Notes under the pieces: model-generated
Databases searched by the model: none
The model's input: only the letters and a program-made list of their open reading frames with translations
Told to the model about the DNA's origin: nothing
Source: Lachnospiraceae bacterium
Lineage (GTDB): Bacteria > Bacillota > Clostridia > Lachnospirales > Lachnospiraceae
DNA: 64,000 nt
NCBI GenBank assembly: GCA_002892395.1
Contig: NBBL01000010.1
Span: 9 to 64,008, forward strand
Reading direction: 5' to 3'
Made by a program: the position numbers and the translations under genes
In this document: piece by piece, positions 1 to 8,067 of the stretch
Numbering within the stretch: position 1 is the stretch's first letter
Layout: every line of letters begins with the position of its first letter

Positions 1-23
1 GCCAGGATCGAACTCTCTGTTTT
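1..23 (-). rRNA. 16S rRNA gene, 5' end only
   Basis: The minus strand reads AGAGTTCGATCCTGGC at the window edge, which matches the conserved 16S 5' end (Escherichia coli positions 8-23) with one T-to-C difference. The mature 5' end is placed about seven bases further upstream by analogy. The rest of the rRNA operon lies outside the window. The 150 bases upstream hold a leader with no coding potential. Confidence 0.85.
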
Positions 24-176
24 AAGTTCTCTCCAGGTCAGATAACGTTGACTTCTCAGTTATCTTACCCGTATTACTTGGTTTCGTTCTTTTTGAAATC
101 CTTTTTGGAATTTCAGGGTTATGTGTACTGTCTGATCTTCGATTGTCAAGGTGCTTTTACCGATTTTCACCGGCAG

Positions 177-265
177 CGCAGAAGGAGGGATTTGAACCCT
201 CGCGCCGCTATTAACGACCTACTCCCTTTCCAGGGGAGCCCCTTCAGCCTCTTGGGTACTTCTGC
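177..265 (-). tRNA. tRNA-Ser (anticodon GGA)
   Basis: The minus strand folds as a class II tRNA with a perfect 7-bp acceptor stem (GCAGAAG / CTTCTGC), U at position 8, the anticodon loop CTGGAAA reading GGA, a long variable arm typical of serine tRNA, and a T-loop GGTTCAAATCC. The discriminator base is G, as expected for serine. CCA is not encoded, because CTG follows the discriminator, so maturation needs RNase Z or other 3' trimming plus CCA addition. The gene lies between a strong promoter and the 16S gene and is probably transcribed with the rRNA operon. Confidence 0.95.
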
Positions 266-379
266 TCAACGTACTCCTGTCTGAAATAACAGCCCGTCTC
301 TATTCACTTATGATCTCCGAGCAAGGGACCAGTTACCTGCTCACCCCGCCGGATTGAAATCCAGCGAAACAGCTTATTT

Positions 380-408
380 AATATACTCGTTCGCCGACAA
401 AAAGTCAA
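380..408 (-). promoter_or_regulatory. Promoter for tRNA-Ser(GGA) and the rRNA operon
   Basis: On the minus strand TTGACT (-35) and TATATT (-10) are separated by exactly 17 bases. The site lies between the two serine tRNA genes and points at tRNA-Ser(GGA) and the 16S gene, so it is the best candidate for the rrn promoter. The predicted start is near position 373. Confidence 0.8.
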
Positions 409-478
409 CTGTTTTTCTTCGATTTTTCATTTTTAAAGGGCACAGTCAAAAGCAATCTCATCCTCGCTGCACCCGGCG

Positions 479-564
479 CGGAGAGGATGGGATTCGAACC
501 CATGTGCCCCGTAGGACAAACGGTTTTCAAGACCGCCTCGTTATGACCGCTTCGATACCTCTCC
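479..564 (-). tRNA. tRNA-Ser (anticodon TGA)
   Basis: The minus strand gives a class II tRNA with a 7-bp acceptor stem (GGAGAGG / CCTCTCC), the anticodon loop CTTGAAA reading TGA, a long variable arm and a T-loop GGTTCGAATCC. The discriminator is G and no CCA is encoded. Together with the neighbouring GGA isoacceptor it covers UCN codons. It has its own promoter about 15 bases upstream. Confidence 0.95.
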
Positions 565-578
565 GAATATGCCTGTTT

Positions 579-608
579 ATTTTAGCTGAGCAGCACCGCT
601 TCTGTCAA
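579..608 (-). promoter_or_regulatory. Promoter for tRNA-Ser(TGA)
   Basis: The minus strand carries a consensus TTGACA -35 box, an 18-base spacer and a TAAAAT -10 box, ending about 15 bases before the tRNA. The promoter lies just after the end of ispD. Confidence 0.8.
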
Positions 609-632
609 TAGCTTCCTTTCGATTATGCAAAA

Positions 633-1352
633 TCATCTGTTTTGCAGGCGCAAATATGCTTCAGCTGCCGTAAGATCCTCCGGCGTCGTGATTTTCAGAT
701 TCCGATCATCTCCTCTGCAAAGCTTCACGCGATGCCCTGTATATCGCTCCACCACCATTGCATCGTCTGTGATCCCCTCGCAGCTCTCCCCTCCCTCCAG
801 CATACGCCGGTATGCCGAGAAGCAAAGTGCATACTCAAAGGTCTGCGGCGTCTGGATCGCCCAGACCTGATCCCTGGGAATCACCGCTCCGGCAAATCCT
901 TCCCGGTCTCCAAACTTCAGGCTGTCCTTTACAGGAACCGCTGCGACACACGCACCGTACTGTTCCGCCTCCTCAAAGGAGCGGGCAATCAATTCCGGCG
1001 TCACCAGCGGACGGGCGCCGTCGTGAATGGCCACATAACGGAACCCCCGGGGTGCCAGTGCCTTAAGTGCCTTAAGCCCCGCATAGACGGAATCGTATCG
1101 TTCCTTTCCGCCTTCGACCACCCGGGTGACCTTTCGGAAGCCGCGGCATGCACCGTACTGCTCCCGGCAGAATTCCGTCTCGTCCGGAGGCACAACCAGA
1201 ACCACTTCCTCCGCCACGCTCTCTTCAAATGCGTGAAGCGAATGCCAGAGCACCGTCTCTCTTCCCAACGGAAGAAACTGCTTGGGAATATCCGTCCCCA
1301 TGCGTCTTCCTTTTCCGCCTGCCAGAACAATTGCCCCGTAGCCCCGCATCAT
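633..1352 (-). CDS. ispD: 2-C-methyl-D-erythritol 4-phosphate cytidylyltransferase
   Basis: A 239-residue cytoplasmic enzyme of the MEP isoprenoid pathway that joins CTP and 2-C-methyl-D-erythritol 4-phosphate to give CDP-ME. The N-terminal nucleotide-binding signature [10 protein letters not shown] (residues 10-19), PKQFL just after it, the IHDGARPLV motif near residue 110 and the C-terminal TPEDL segment are all those of IspD, and the length is normal. The ATG start overlaps the tsaD stop by four bases (ATGA), so it is translationally coupled as the last gene of the operon. No MEP pathway partner such as ispF is adjacent. Confidence 0.95.
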   Translation of the reverse strand: MMRGYGAIVLAGGKGRRMGTDIPKQFLPLGRETVLWHSLHAFEESVAEEVVLVVPPDETEFCREQYGACRGFRKVTRVVEGGKERYDSVYAGLKALKALAPRGFRYVAIHDGARPLVTPELIARSFEEAEQYGACVAAVPVKDSLKFGDREGFAGAVIPRDQVWAIQTPQTFEYALCFSAYRRMLEGGESCEGITDDAMVVERYTGHRVKLCRGDDRNLKITTPEDLTAAEAYLRLQNR

Positions 1353-2374
1353 CGCTCCCCCAATTTAAGCCCCGGAACCGCATTCAGATCCAGTCCGCTC
1401 GCGGCGCCCCCGCGGTAGGCGTAGTATGCGGCTGCTCCAATCATAGCCGCATTGTCCGTACAGAGAATCGGAGACGGGCGGTAAAATTGAATTCCCTCCG
1501 CCGCGCAGCGCTGGGAAAGCGCCGTCCTAAGAGCGGAATTGGAAGCGACGCCCCCTGCCGCGGCGAGCTGCTTCATTCCGAGATTTCTGACTGCGGCAAT
1601 GCTGTGCTCCACCAGGACATCCACCACCGCTTTCTGGAAGGAGGCGGCAAGATCCGAGGGGTTAATGTCCTCGCCTGTCATTTTTGCATGATTCTGATAG
1701 TTGAGAACCGCACTTTTTAAGCCGCTGAAGCTGAAGTCGTACGGCGAGTCCTGCACTTTCCCCCGGGGAAAGCAAATTGCATCCGGATTGCCCCGCTTTG
1801 CCTCCGCGTCAATTTTCGGACCGCCCGGATAGCCGAGTCCGATGCTTCTCGCCACCTTATCAAACGCTTCTCCTGCCGCATCGTCCCGCGTTCTTCCGAG
1901 AACGCGAAACTGCCCGTAATCTTCTACCACCACAAGGTGGGTATGTCCCCCGGACACAATGAGGCAGACAAAGGGCGGCTCCAGATCCTTGTGTTCAATG
2001 TAGTTGGCTGCCACATGTCCCTCGATATGATTGACGCCGATGAGGGGCTTATCCAGCGCCCACGCAACTGCCTTGGCGAAGGAGACGCCGATCAGCAGCG
2101 GGCCGACCAGTCCGGGACCATAGGTGACTGCAACGCCGTCTACTTCCTCTGCCTGCATCCCCGCCTCTTTCAGTGCCTCAGAGACAACCTGGTTGATTTT
2201 TTCCGTATGCTTTCTCGATGCGATCTCCGGCACCACACCGCCGTACAATGTATGGGTCGCAATCTGTGACGCGATCACGCTTGAGAGCACTGTCCTTCCG
2301 TTCTGCACCACCGCTGCCGCCGTTTCATCGCAGGAGCTCTCGATCGCAAGTATTCTGATGTCCTGTTCTTTCAT
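1349..2374 (-). CDS. tsaD: tRNA N6-adenosine threonylcarbamoyltransferase TsaD
   Basis: Catalytic subunit that transfers the threonylcarbamoyl group from threonylcarbamoyl-AMP to A37 of ANN-decoding tRNAs, working with TsaB and TsaE, both encoded in the same operon. The ASKHA-type N-terminus [15 protein letters not shown] and the metal-binding HIEGH motif are intact. The frame is open to a TTG at 2410 that overlaps the rnz stop, but that codon has no usable ribosome binding site. The ATG at 2374 follows a GGGAG box and gives 341 residues, the normal family length, so I prefer it. Confidence 0.95.
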   Translation of the reverse strand: MKEQDIRILAIESSCDETAAAVVQNGRTVLSSVIASQIATHTLYGGVVPEIASRKHTEKINQVVSEALKEAGMQAEEVDGVAVTYGPGLVGPLLIGVSFAKAVAWALDKPLIGVNHIEGHVAANYIEHKDLEPPFVCLIVSGGHTHLVVVEDYGQFRVLGRTRDDAAGEAFDKVARSIGLGYPGGPKIDAEAKRGNPDAICFPRGKVQDSPYDFSFSGLKSAVLNYQNHAKMTGEDINPSDLAASFQKAVVDVLVEHSIAAVRNLGMKQLAAAGGVASNSALRTALSQRCAAEGIQFYRPSPILCTDNAAMIGAAAYYAYRGGAASGLDLNAVPGLKLGER

Positions 2375-2406
2375 TTCTGTTTTGCTCCCGGTCTCCACCG
2401 TTTCTC

Positions 2407-3318
2407 TCAATCCTCTGCAAAATCCAGCTGTACGCTCCAGCCGTCCCTTGCCGCCTTGGCTGCCGGAAAAATCTTCTTCACTTCATCCATATAATCATCC
2501 GGACGATTGAGGGAAGGGCTGTAATGGGTCAGCCACAGCTCGCCCGGATTTGCCCGCTTTGCGAGAGTCGCAGCCTCATACATGGTCATGTGCTTATGCT
2601 CCCTTGCCTTTCCGATCTTTTCCGGTTCTCCGTACATGCCTTCGCAAATCATGAGATCTGCTCCCTCGGCATATTCGGCGATGACAGGAACAGGGCGTGT
2701 ATCCGTACAGTAAGTGACCTTGAGTCCGCGGCGGGGCTTTCCCAGTACCATATCCGGCGTATAGGTTCTCCCGCCGTCGGTGATTGTCTGCCCTTTCTGC
2801 AGCGAATTCCAAAGCTTCAGCGGAATCTGCTGCGCCTTGGCCCGTTCCGCATCAAACTTTCCCGTCCTTGGAATGGAAATCGCGTAGCCGTAGCAGACCA
2901 CATTGTGATTCACCCGGTAGGCATCAATGACATAGGGACCGATCCTGTGCTGTTCTCTCGCCTCCGTCAGCTCCAAAAAACGGATCGGGAACGGAAGCTC
3001 CGGCGCGATGGTGCGCAACGCGCTGACCACGCGTTCCAGCCCCTTCGGTCCGATCATCAGAAGGGGCTCCGTGCGCTCGGCATTGCCCATGGTCAGCAAA
3101 AACCCCGGCAATCCGCTGATGTGATCCGCGTGATAGTGCGTAAAGCAAATGAGATCCACAGGTTTCGGACTCCACCCTTTCTTCCTCAACGCAACCTGCG
3201 TTCCCTCTCCGCAGTCTATGAGGAGCGACGAGCCATCACAGCGCGCCATCATGGATGTGAGCCAGCGGTACGGAAGCGGCATCATGCCGCCTGTTCCCAG
3301 CAGACAAATATCAAGCAT
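2407..3318 (-). CDS. rnz: Ribonuclease Z (tRNA 3' endonuclease)
   Basis: A metallo-beta-lactamase-fold nuclease of 303 residues that removes 3' trailers from tRNA precursors lacking encoded CCA. The zinc motif HYHADH (H61, H63, D65, H66) sits after a GEGTQ segment near residue 38. Downstream are a DTRPVP aspartate motif, an HKHMT motif and a C-terminal THYSP histidine, the usual RNase Z order. It lies between rimI and tsaD in a tRNA-modification operon and a short distance from two tRNA-Ser genes that lack CCA. The start has only a weak GGAT box, but the N-terminus aligns with the family. Confidence 0.9.
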   Translation of the reverse strand: MLDICLLGTGGMMPLPYRWLTSMMARCDGSSLLIDCGEGTQVALRKKGWSPKPVDLICFTHYHADHISGLPGFLLTMGNAERTEPLLMIGPKGLERVVSALRTIAPELPFPIRFLELTEAREQHRIGPYVIDAYRVNHNVVCYGYAISIPRTGKFDAERAKAQQIPLKLWNSLQKGQTITDGGRTYTPDMVLGKPRRGLKVTYCTDTRPVPVIAEYAEGADLMICEGMYGEPEKIGKAREHKHMTMYEAATLAKRANPGELWLTHYSPSLNRPDDYMDEVKKIFPAAKAARDGWSVQLDFAED

Positions 3319-3334
3319 ACTTCATCCAATCTTT

Positions 3335-3874
3335 TCAAATGTTACGATTCCAGTAAATTTCCGCATCCTCCACCGGATCGCGGTAGTAATTTTTTCTCAC
3401 GCCCTCCAAAACAAAGCCGTGAGATTGATACAATTGCTTCGCCGGCGCATTTCCCGCCCGCACTTCCAGAGTTGCAGACCTTGCGCCTCTGCTTCCCATC
3501 TCCGTGAGCGCCCGGGCCAGGAGCAGGCGGGACATTCCCCTTCCCCGGGCAGACGGCAGCACGCAGATCCTCATGAGCTCCGCTTCCTCCCCCAGAATGC
3601 GGATATTCACATAGCCCAGCACGGTCTTCCGCTTCTGTTCGCCCTGCTTTTCCTGCTTTTCCTCCCTTTCCTCTTCCAGAACGAAGCAAAGGTCCATCCC
3701 GTTTCCCAGCATTTCATCCAGAATCCGTTCTGACCACGCATCGGAAAAGCAGGCCTGCTCCAATCCATGAACGGCAGAAACATCCTCCTTTTGCATGTCC
3801 CGCACACAGATGCCGAGATGCGGTGGGTCATCCTGCCGAACATCCCATCCCTTTGGATCCTCCGGCGCGCTCAC
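3335..3874 (-). CDS. rimI: Ribosomal protein S18 alanine N-acetyltransferase (GNAT family)
   Basis: A GNAT-fold acetyltransferase of 179 residues. The acetyl-CoA loop region reads LPSARGRGMSRLLLA, and the segment LEVRAGNAPAKQLYQSHGF is typical of RimI. A 30-residue N-terminal extension precedes the core. The start is GTG, overlapping the tsaB stop as GTGA, which indicates translational coupling. RimI is very often encoded between tsaB and tsaD, as here. A lysine/glutamate-rich insertion (EEEREEKQEKQGEQKRK) around residue 65 is unusual. Confidence 0.88.
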   Translation of the reverse strand: MSAPEDPKGWDVRQDDPPHLGICVRDMQKEDVSAVHGLEQACFSDAWSERILDEMLGNGMDLCFVLEEEREEKQEKQGEQKRKTVLGYVNIRILGEEAELMRICVLPSARGRGMSRLLLARALTEMGSRGARSATLEVRAGNAPAKQLYQSHGFVLEGVRKNYYRDPVEDAEIYWNRNI

Positions 3875-4623
3875 AACACACCCTTGGGGACAATTCCTGC
3901 CGCCAGCTCCTTTTCTGCGGACAGCCTGACCGCCAGCTCATGCTCCCGCTCCGCCTGGCTGGCTTTCAAATAATTCGGCGTAAATTCCGCCGCGGAGACC
4001 GTTCTCCCCTCCGACAGCATGAGGCTCCCGAGGGCTGCGACACTCCCTGCCCGATGGCGGTTCAGCGAAGCCGGCGCTGCGTCAAAGGAAAGATGCACCG
4101 CCGCCTGTTCCAATGCCGAACGGAGAGCCGTCTCTCCGTCCCCTGCAAAAAGTACGCGTTCTCCCCGCTGCTCCAGCTCTCTCACCAGCTGGGAGGCTGC
4201 CACAATCCGCGCCTCCTGCACCGTCTCAAGCTGATTCTCGCAGCGGTAAAGCGCCTGGTAGACCTGTCCTCTTCGCGCGTCCATAAGCGGGCAAATGAGT
4301 GCGCTTGTCCCCCAAAAATTGTAGGCGAGTGCGGCCAAAGTGGGAACCGCAATGAGCGGAATGCGGAGCGCCATTCCGATTCCCTTTGCGGTTGCCGCAC
4401 CAATCCGAAGTCCGGTAAAGGATCCGGGACCGGAGGACACCGCCACCGCATCCAGACTCCCCCGATCCAGCTCCGTCATTTTGCAAATTTCATCCAGCAT
4501 CGGCATCAGTGTCTGCGAATGCGTCTTTTTGTGGTTGACTGTGTACTCCGCCGTCAGAATCCCATCCGTCACCAATGCTAAAGACACGGTTCCCGCCGCG
4601 CTCTCAATTCCCAAGACCTTCAT
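3871..4623 (-). CDS. tsaB: TsaB, t6A biosynthesis partner of TsaD
   Basis: A 250-residue ASKHA-fold paralogue of TsaD that dimerises with it in the t6A complex. The N-terminus MKVLGIESAAGTVSLAL and the signature SSGPGSFTGLRIGAATAKG are diagnostic. The ATG overlaps the tsaE stop by four bases and the stop overlaps the rimI GTG, so tsaE, tsaB and rimI form a tightly coupled unit. Confidence 0.95.
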   Translation of the reverse strand: MKVLGIESAAGTVSLALVTDGILTAEYTVNHKKTHSQTLMPMLDEICKMTELDRGSLDAVAVSSGPGSFTGLRIGAATAKGIGMALRIPLIAVPTLAALAYNFWGTSALICPLMDARRGQVYQALYRCENQLETVQEARIVAASQLVRELEQRGERVLFAGDGETALRSALEQAAVHLSFDAAPASLNRHRAGSVAALGSLMLSEGRTVSAAEFTPNYLKASQAEREHELAVRLSAEKELAAGIVPKGVL

Positions 4624-5063
4624 ATTTGCTGTCTCCGCACCGTAATCCTTCGATAATCGAAGCCCTTTTTCAAATCCTTTTCGATGGTGACACGAATGGC
4701 ATCCGCCGGAATCAGCTCCTCAATTCGGGACGGCCATTCAACCAGGCTCACGCCCTCTCCATAGAAGCAGTCCTCGTATCCGATTTCATCCATTTCCTCA
4801 ACTTCTTCAATCCGATAGACGTCGAAATGCCAAAATGGGAGCCGCCCCCCTTGGTAGCCCTGCAGAATGGTGAAGGTCGGACTCACAATGGGCTCTGAAA
4901 TGCCAAGTCCCCGGGCAAACCCCCGGGCAAACACGGTTTTTCCTACGCCCAGCTCTCCCTCAAGGCACAAAACAGCGCCGGCCTCTATCCTGGAAGCGAG
5001 GGCCGAAGCAAAGGCCTCTGTCTCCGCCTCGGATCGGCTCTCTTTTGTCATTTCTTTCCACAT
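4620..5063 (-). CDS. tsaE: TsaE, t6A complex ATPase
   Basis: P-loop ATPase that regulates turnover of the TsaB-TsaD complex. The Walker A box GELGVGKT lies at residues 36-43, followed by SPTFTILQGY and HFDVYRIEE, and WPSRIEELIP near the end, all family features. The frame is open to a TTG at 5087, but an AGGTGG box nine bases before the ATG at 5063 favours that start, giving 147 residues, the normal size. Another ATG at 5051 is possible. Confidence 0.92.
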   Translation of the reverse strand: MWKEMTKESRSEAETEAFASALASRIEAGAVLCLEGELGVGKTVFARGFARGLGISEPIVSPTFTILQGYQGGRLPFWHFDVYRIEEVEEMDEIGYEDCFYGEGVSLVEWPSRIEELIPADAIRVTIEKDLKKGFDYRRITVRRQQI

Positions 5064-5107
5064 ATCGTCGTTCCACCTGTTTTCCAAATCGAAACGTTCC
5101 TCGCCCC

Positions 5108-6331
5108 TTAGCTCTGTCTCGCCTCCCCGCGGACGATACCCCCTGCCTCCGGGTACTGCCGCAGCATACGCACCAGCTCTTTTTCCTTCATGGCTTCCGT
5201 AAACAGTGCGAAGCCGTCTCCATCCTCCGATTGTAAAATCTGCGCCCCCGGAAACGCTCCTGTGATCGTCTCATATCTCTCCGGAGTCACTGCATCAAAG
5301 CGGATCAGATAGCGGTACTGTCCCTCGCCCCAGGGGAGAAGGGTTGCGCTTCCTTCTCTCCAGCCGAACGGCTTGTTCCGCTCCATGTTTCGCACAGCCT
5401 CAATCATGTCCGCCACCACTGCGCTGGCGGTTGGGAGCTTTCCGGCCCCGCTTCCATACAGCATCGTTGTACCCAGCATATTTCCTTCGATCAGAATGCC
5501 GTTGAACACATCCCCCACGGCATACAGCGGGTCATCCGGCCAAATCAGCTGCGGAAACACATACAGCTCCAGCCCCTCCTCCCGCCGCTCTACGGCCGCA
5601 ATGAGCTTGATGGAGGCACCGAGCCGCCGCGCATAAAAAAAGTCCGACGGACGAATGTTTGTGATTCCCTCCGTGTGGATATTTTCATAGCGCACCTCAC
5701 AGCCCATCATCAACGAGGCAAGGATCGCAATCTTCCGGCAGCTGTCATCTCCCTCCACATCTGCCTCAGGGTTCTGCTCCGCATACCCCAGCCTCTGGGC
5801 TTCCGAAAGCGCGGAGGCAAACTCTCCATGGGCATGATCCATCTGTGTCAAAATATAGTTGGTCGTCCCATTCAAAATTCCGCTGATCCTGGTGATGCGC
5901 TGTCCCGCATACCCGGAGGATAAATTTTGGATAACCGGAATTCCGCCTCCGACCGCCGCTTCAAAGAAAAAGTTGACGTCCTGTCTGCGGGCAATGGAGA
6001 GCAGCTCCGTCCCGTGGGCGGCCACCAGCGCCTTGTTGCTTGTCACCACATGCTTCCCCGCAAGAAGCGCCCTTTTTACAAAGCCGTAGGCCGGCTCGAT
6101 TCCCCCCATGGTCTCCACCACAATCCGGATGTCCGGATCGGAGACAATCTCCTCGAAATTATGAACAATCAAATCGGCAAAGGGTTCCTCCGGAAATTCC
6201 CGCAGATCCAGAATACGAGCCACGCGAAGTTCCTCTCCAATCTCCTGCCGAATCACTGCCTGATTTGCTGTTATCACCTCATAGACTCCGGATCCCACCG
6301 TTCCGCAGCCCATGATCGCTGCCTTCACCAT
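5108..6331 (-). CDS. hom: Homoserine dehydrogenase
   Basis: A 407-residue NAD(P)H-dependent enzyme that reduces aspartate semialdehyde to homoserine, the branch point for threonine and methionine. The Rossmann motif GCGTVGSG is at residues 8-15. The substrate region contains LNGTTNYILT and the DVEGDDSCRKIAI segment. The C-terminal ~80 residues look like an ACT regulatory domain, suggesting feedback control by threonine. It starts three bases after the ACT-domain gene and heads into the tsa genes. Threonine synthase is encoded separately at 14024-15514. Confidence 0.95.
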   Translation of the reverse strand: MVKAAIMGCGTVGSGVYEVITANQAVIRQEIGEELRVARILDLREFPEEPFADLIVHNFEEIVSDPDIRIVVETMGGIEPAYGFVKRALLAGKHVVTSNKALVAAHGTELLSIARRQDVNFFFEAAVGGGIPVIQNLSSGYAGQRITRISGILNGTTNYILTQMDHAHGEFASALSEAQRLGYAEQNPEADVEGDDSCRKIAILASLMMGCEVRYENIHTEGITNIRPSDFFYARRLGASIKLIAAVERREEGLELYVFPQLIWPDDPLYAVGDVFNGILIEGNMLGTTMLYGSGAGKLPTASAVVADMIEAVRNMERNKPFGWREGSATLLPWGEGQYRYLIRFDAVTPERYETITGAFPGAQILQSEDGDGFALFTEAMKEKELVRMLRQYPEAGGIVRGEARQS

Positions 6332-6334
6332 CGC

Positions 6335-6775
6335 TTACTCCCTCGATAAAATTTTTACATCCTTCACGCCCGGTCTGATTTCCATCTCATCCACCATTTT
6401 CGACAGATCCCCGGTCTCACTCAAAATTTCAATGGACAAAGAGACAGAGGCAAGACCATTGACCGGAATGGACTGATGAATCGTCATGACATTGGCGTGA
6501 TAGCGTGCGACAACTGCGATCAAATCTGCCAGCAGCCCAGGCTCATCGAGAATCTCAATGGACAGGGTCAGCATTTTCCCTCTCGCGCCGTCGCTGAACG
6601 GAAAAATATCCTCCTTGTACTTGTAAAAAGAGCTGCGGCTGATGCCCATTCTGTCCGTCGCTTCTTTGACGGTCATTTTGCGGTCCGCGTTCAAAAGCTT
6701 CTTCGTCTCGACCACCTTCAAGAGCACCTCCGGAATCGCTTTTTTTCGGAGAACAAAGTATTTTCCGTCTTCCAT
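6335..6775 (-). CDS. ACT domain protein (PheB/UPF0735 type)
   Basis: A 146-residue protein with an N-terminal helix-turn-helix-like segment (VKEATDRMGISRSSFYKYK) and a C-terminal ACT domain. Proteins of this type are common next to hom in Clostridia. The annotation PheB is historical and the real function is unknown; a role in sensing an amino acid and regulating the downstream hom gene is inference. The start is fixed by a strong AGGAGG box seven bases before the ATG at 6775. The longer reading from 6796 would place that box inside the gene. Confidence 0.88.
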   Translation of the reverse strand: MEDGKYFVLRKKAIPEVLLKVVETKKLLNADRKMTVKEATDRMGISRSSFYKYKEDIFPFSDGARGKMLTLSIEILDEPGLLADLIAVVARYHANVMTIHQSIPVNGLASVSLSIEILSETGDLSKMVDEMEIRPGVKDVKILSRE

Positions 6776-6813
6776 TTGTTTTCCTCCTGCAAACATCTGT
6801 TTTTACACAGCGA

Positions 6814-6842
6814 ATTTTATCATGCGCCCATTCAAAAAGCAA
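6814..6842 (-). promoter_or_regulatory. Promoter of the ACT-hom-tsaEB-rimI-rnz-tsaD-ispD operon
   Basis: On the minus strand TTGCTT and TAAAAT are separated by 17 bases, with a TG one base before the -10 box (extended -10). The -35 box overlaps the T-rich tail of the prfB terminator, a compact arrangement that isolates the operon from prfB. Confidence 0.75.
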
Positions 6843-6860
6843 GGGGCCCGACCGGACCCC
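6834..6860 (-). terminator. Rho-independent terminator after prfB
   Basis: The minus strand forms a hairpin with 7-bp stem GGGGTCC / GGGCCCC (one G-U pair) and a GGTC-type loop, followed by TTGCTTTTTG. It lies 19 bases past the prfB stop. Confidence 0.75.
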
Positions 6861-6878
6861 AAAATCGGCTTATGCTCT

Positions 6879-8018
6879 TTAATCTGCTGTGTCCGCGCCC
6901 TTCATGTCCGGGCATCCCAGACTTTGCCAGGTCAGATATGCGGTCATAAAATCATCAATATCGCCGTCCAGCACTGCGTCCACGGCGCCCGTCGAAAATC
7001 CGGTGCGGTGGTCCTTCACCATTGTGTAGGGTTGCAGCACATAGGAGCGAATCTGGTTGCCCCATCCGATTTCCTTGACAGCACCGCGGATCTCATCCGC
7101 CTTGTCCGCCCGTTGCTGCTGCTCCAGCATATAGAGCTTTGCCTCCAGCATCTGCATCGCCTTATCTTTATTCTGGAACTGACTGCGCTCATTTTGACAC
7201 GTGACCACAATGCCCGTGGGGAGGTGCGTAATCCGAATCGCCGATGAGGTTTTGTTGATGTGCTGCCCGCCGGCTCCGCTGGATCGATAGGTATCGATTC
7301 GAAGATCATCCGGATTGATGTCCACATGAATATCATTGGAGAGTTCCGGCATGACGTCGCAGGATACGAAGGAGGTCTGCCGCTTCCCTGCTGCGTTAAA
7401 CGGCGAAATTCTCACCAGCCGATGGACCCCGTGCTCACTTCGCAGCTTCCCGTAGGCGTTTTCCCCATTGATCTGTATCGTGACCGATTTGATCCCGGCC
7501 ACATCTCCGTCCAGATAGTCGAGAACCTCGATCGCATATCCCTGGCGCTCCGCCCATCGGGTATACATGCGGTAGAGCATGGAACACCAGTCGCTGGACT
7601 CCGTTCCGCCGGCGCCGGCATTCAGACGGAGGATTGCATTGTTGGCATCGTACTCTCCCGTGAGCAGCGTCTCGGCCTTCAGGGTCTCCAGCTCATGAAC
7701 GAACTCATCCAGCATGGACTGAATCTCCGGGATCAGCTCTGCGTCCCCCTCTTCATTTCCCAGCTCAATCATATCGCCCAGGTCTCCAAAGGCACTTTCC
7801 AGCTTCCGGTAGCGCTCCACCATGTCCTTCAAGCTCTTGTTTTCCCGCACAACCTTTGTTGACTCTTCCGGATTCCCCCAAAAATCTGGTTCCTCCATCA
7901 TGCGATCCAGCTCGATGATGCGCTTCTTTTTGTTCTCAAGGTCAAGGGATTCCTTCACCTCCTGAAGCGGTTTCTCATAACCGGAAAGCTTATACTTCAT
8001 ATTGTCTAATTCAACCAC
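6879..8018 (-). CDS. prfB: Peptide chain release factor 2
   Basis: Releases nascent chains at UGA and UAA stop codons. The SPF anticodon tripeptide (in RISPFNAAGK) and the catalytic GGQ loop (SGAGGQHINKTSS) identify RF2 rather than RF1. The frame is open far upstream into secA, but a GTG at 8018 preceded by GGGAGAAG gives 379 residues, the usual RF2 length, with a start 50 bases after secA. The position where most RF2 genes carry the programmed +1 frameshift (SL*DL) is read here in one frame as SLDL, so no frameshift is needed. Confidence 0.93.
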   Translation of the reverse strand: MVELDNMKYKLSGYEKPLQEVKESLDLENKKKRIIELDRMMEEPDFWGNPEESTKVVRENKSLKDMVERYRKLESAFGDLGDMIELGNEEGDAELIPEIQSMLDEFVHELETLKAETLLTGEYDANNAILRLNAGAGGTESSDWCSMLYRMYTRWAERQGYAIEVLDYLDGDVAGIKSVTIQINGENAYGKLRSEHGVHRLVRISPFNAAGKRQTSFVSCDVMPELSNDIHVDINPDDLRIDTYRSSGAGGQHINKTSSAIRITHLPTGIVVTCQNERSQFQNKDKAMQMLEAKLYMLEQQQRADKADEIRGAVKEIGWGNQIRSYVLQPYTMVKDHRTGFSTGAVDAVLDGDIDDFMTAYLTWQSLGCPDMKGADTAD

Positions 8019-8067
8019 TGTACTTCTCCCACCGATCCGCTCTGCTGGTCTGTCGTTTCCGTCCGTC

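Noticed and set aside
144-149. TTGACA in the 16S leader as a second rRNA promoter
   Set aside because: At 17 bases downstream the hexamer is ACACAT, a poor -10 box; the sequence is more likely a leader element.
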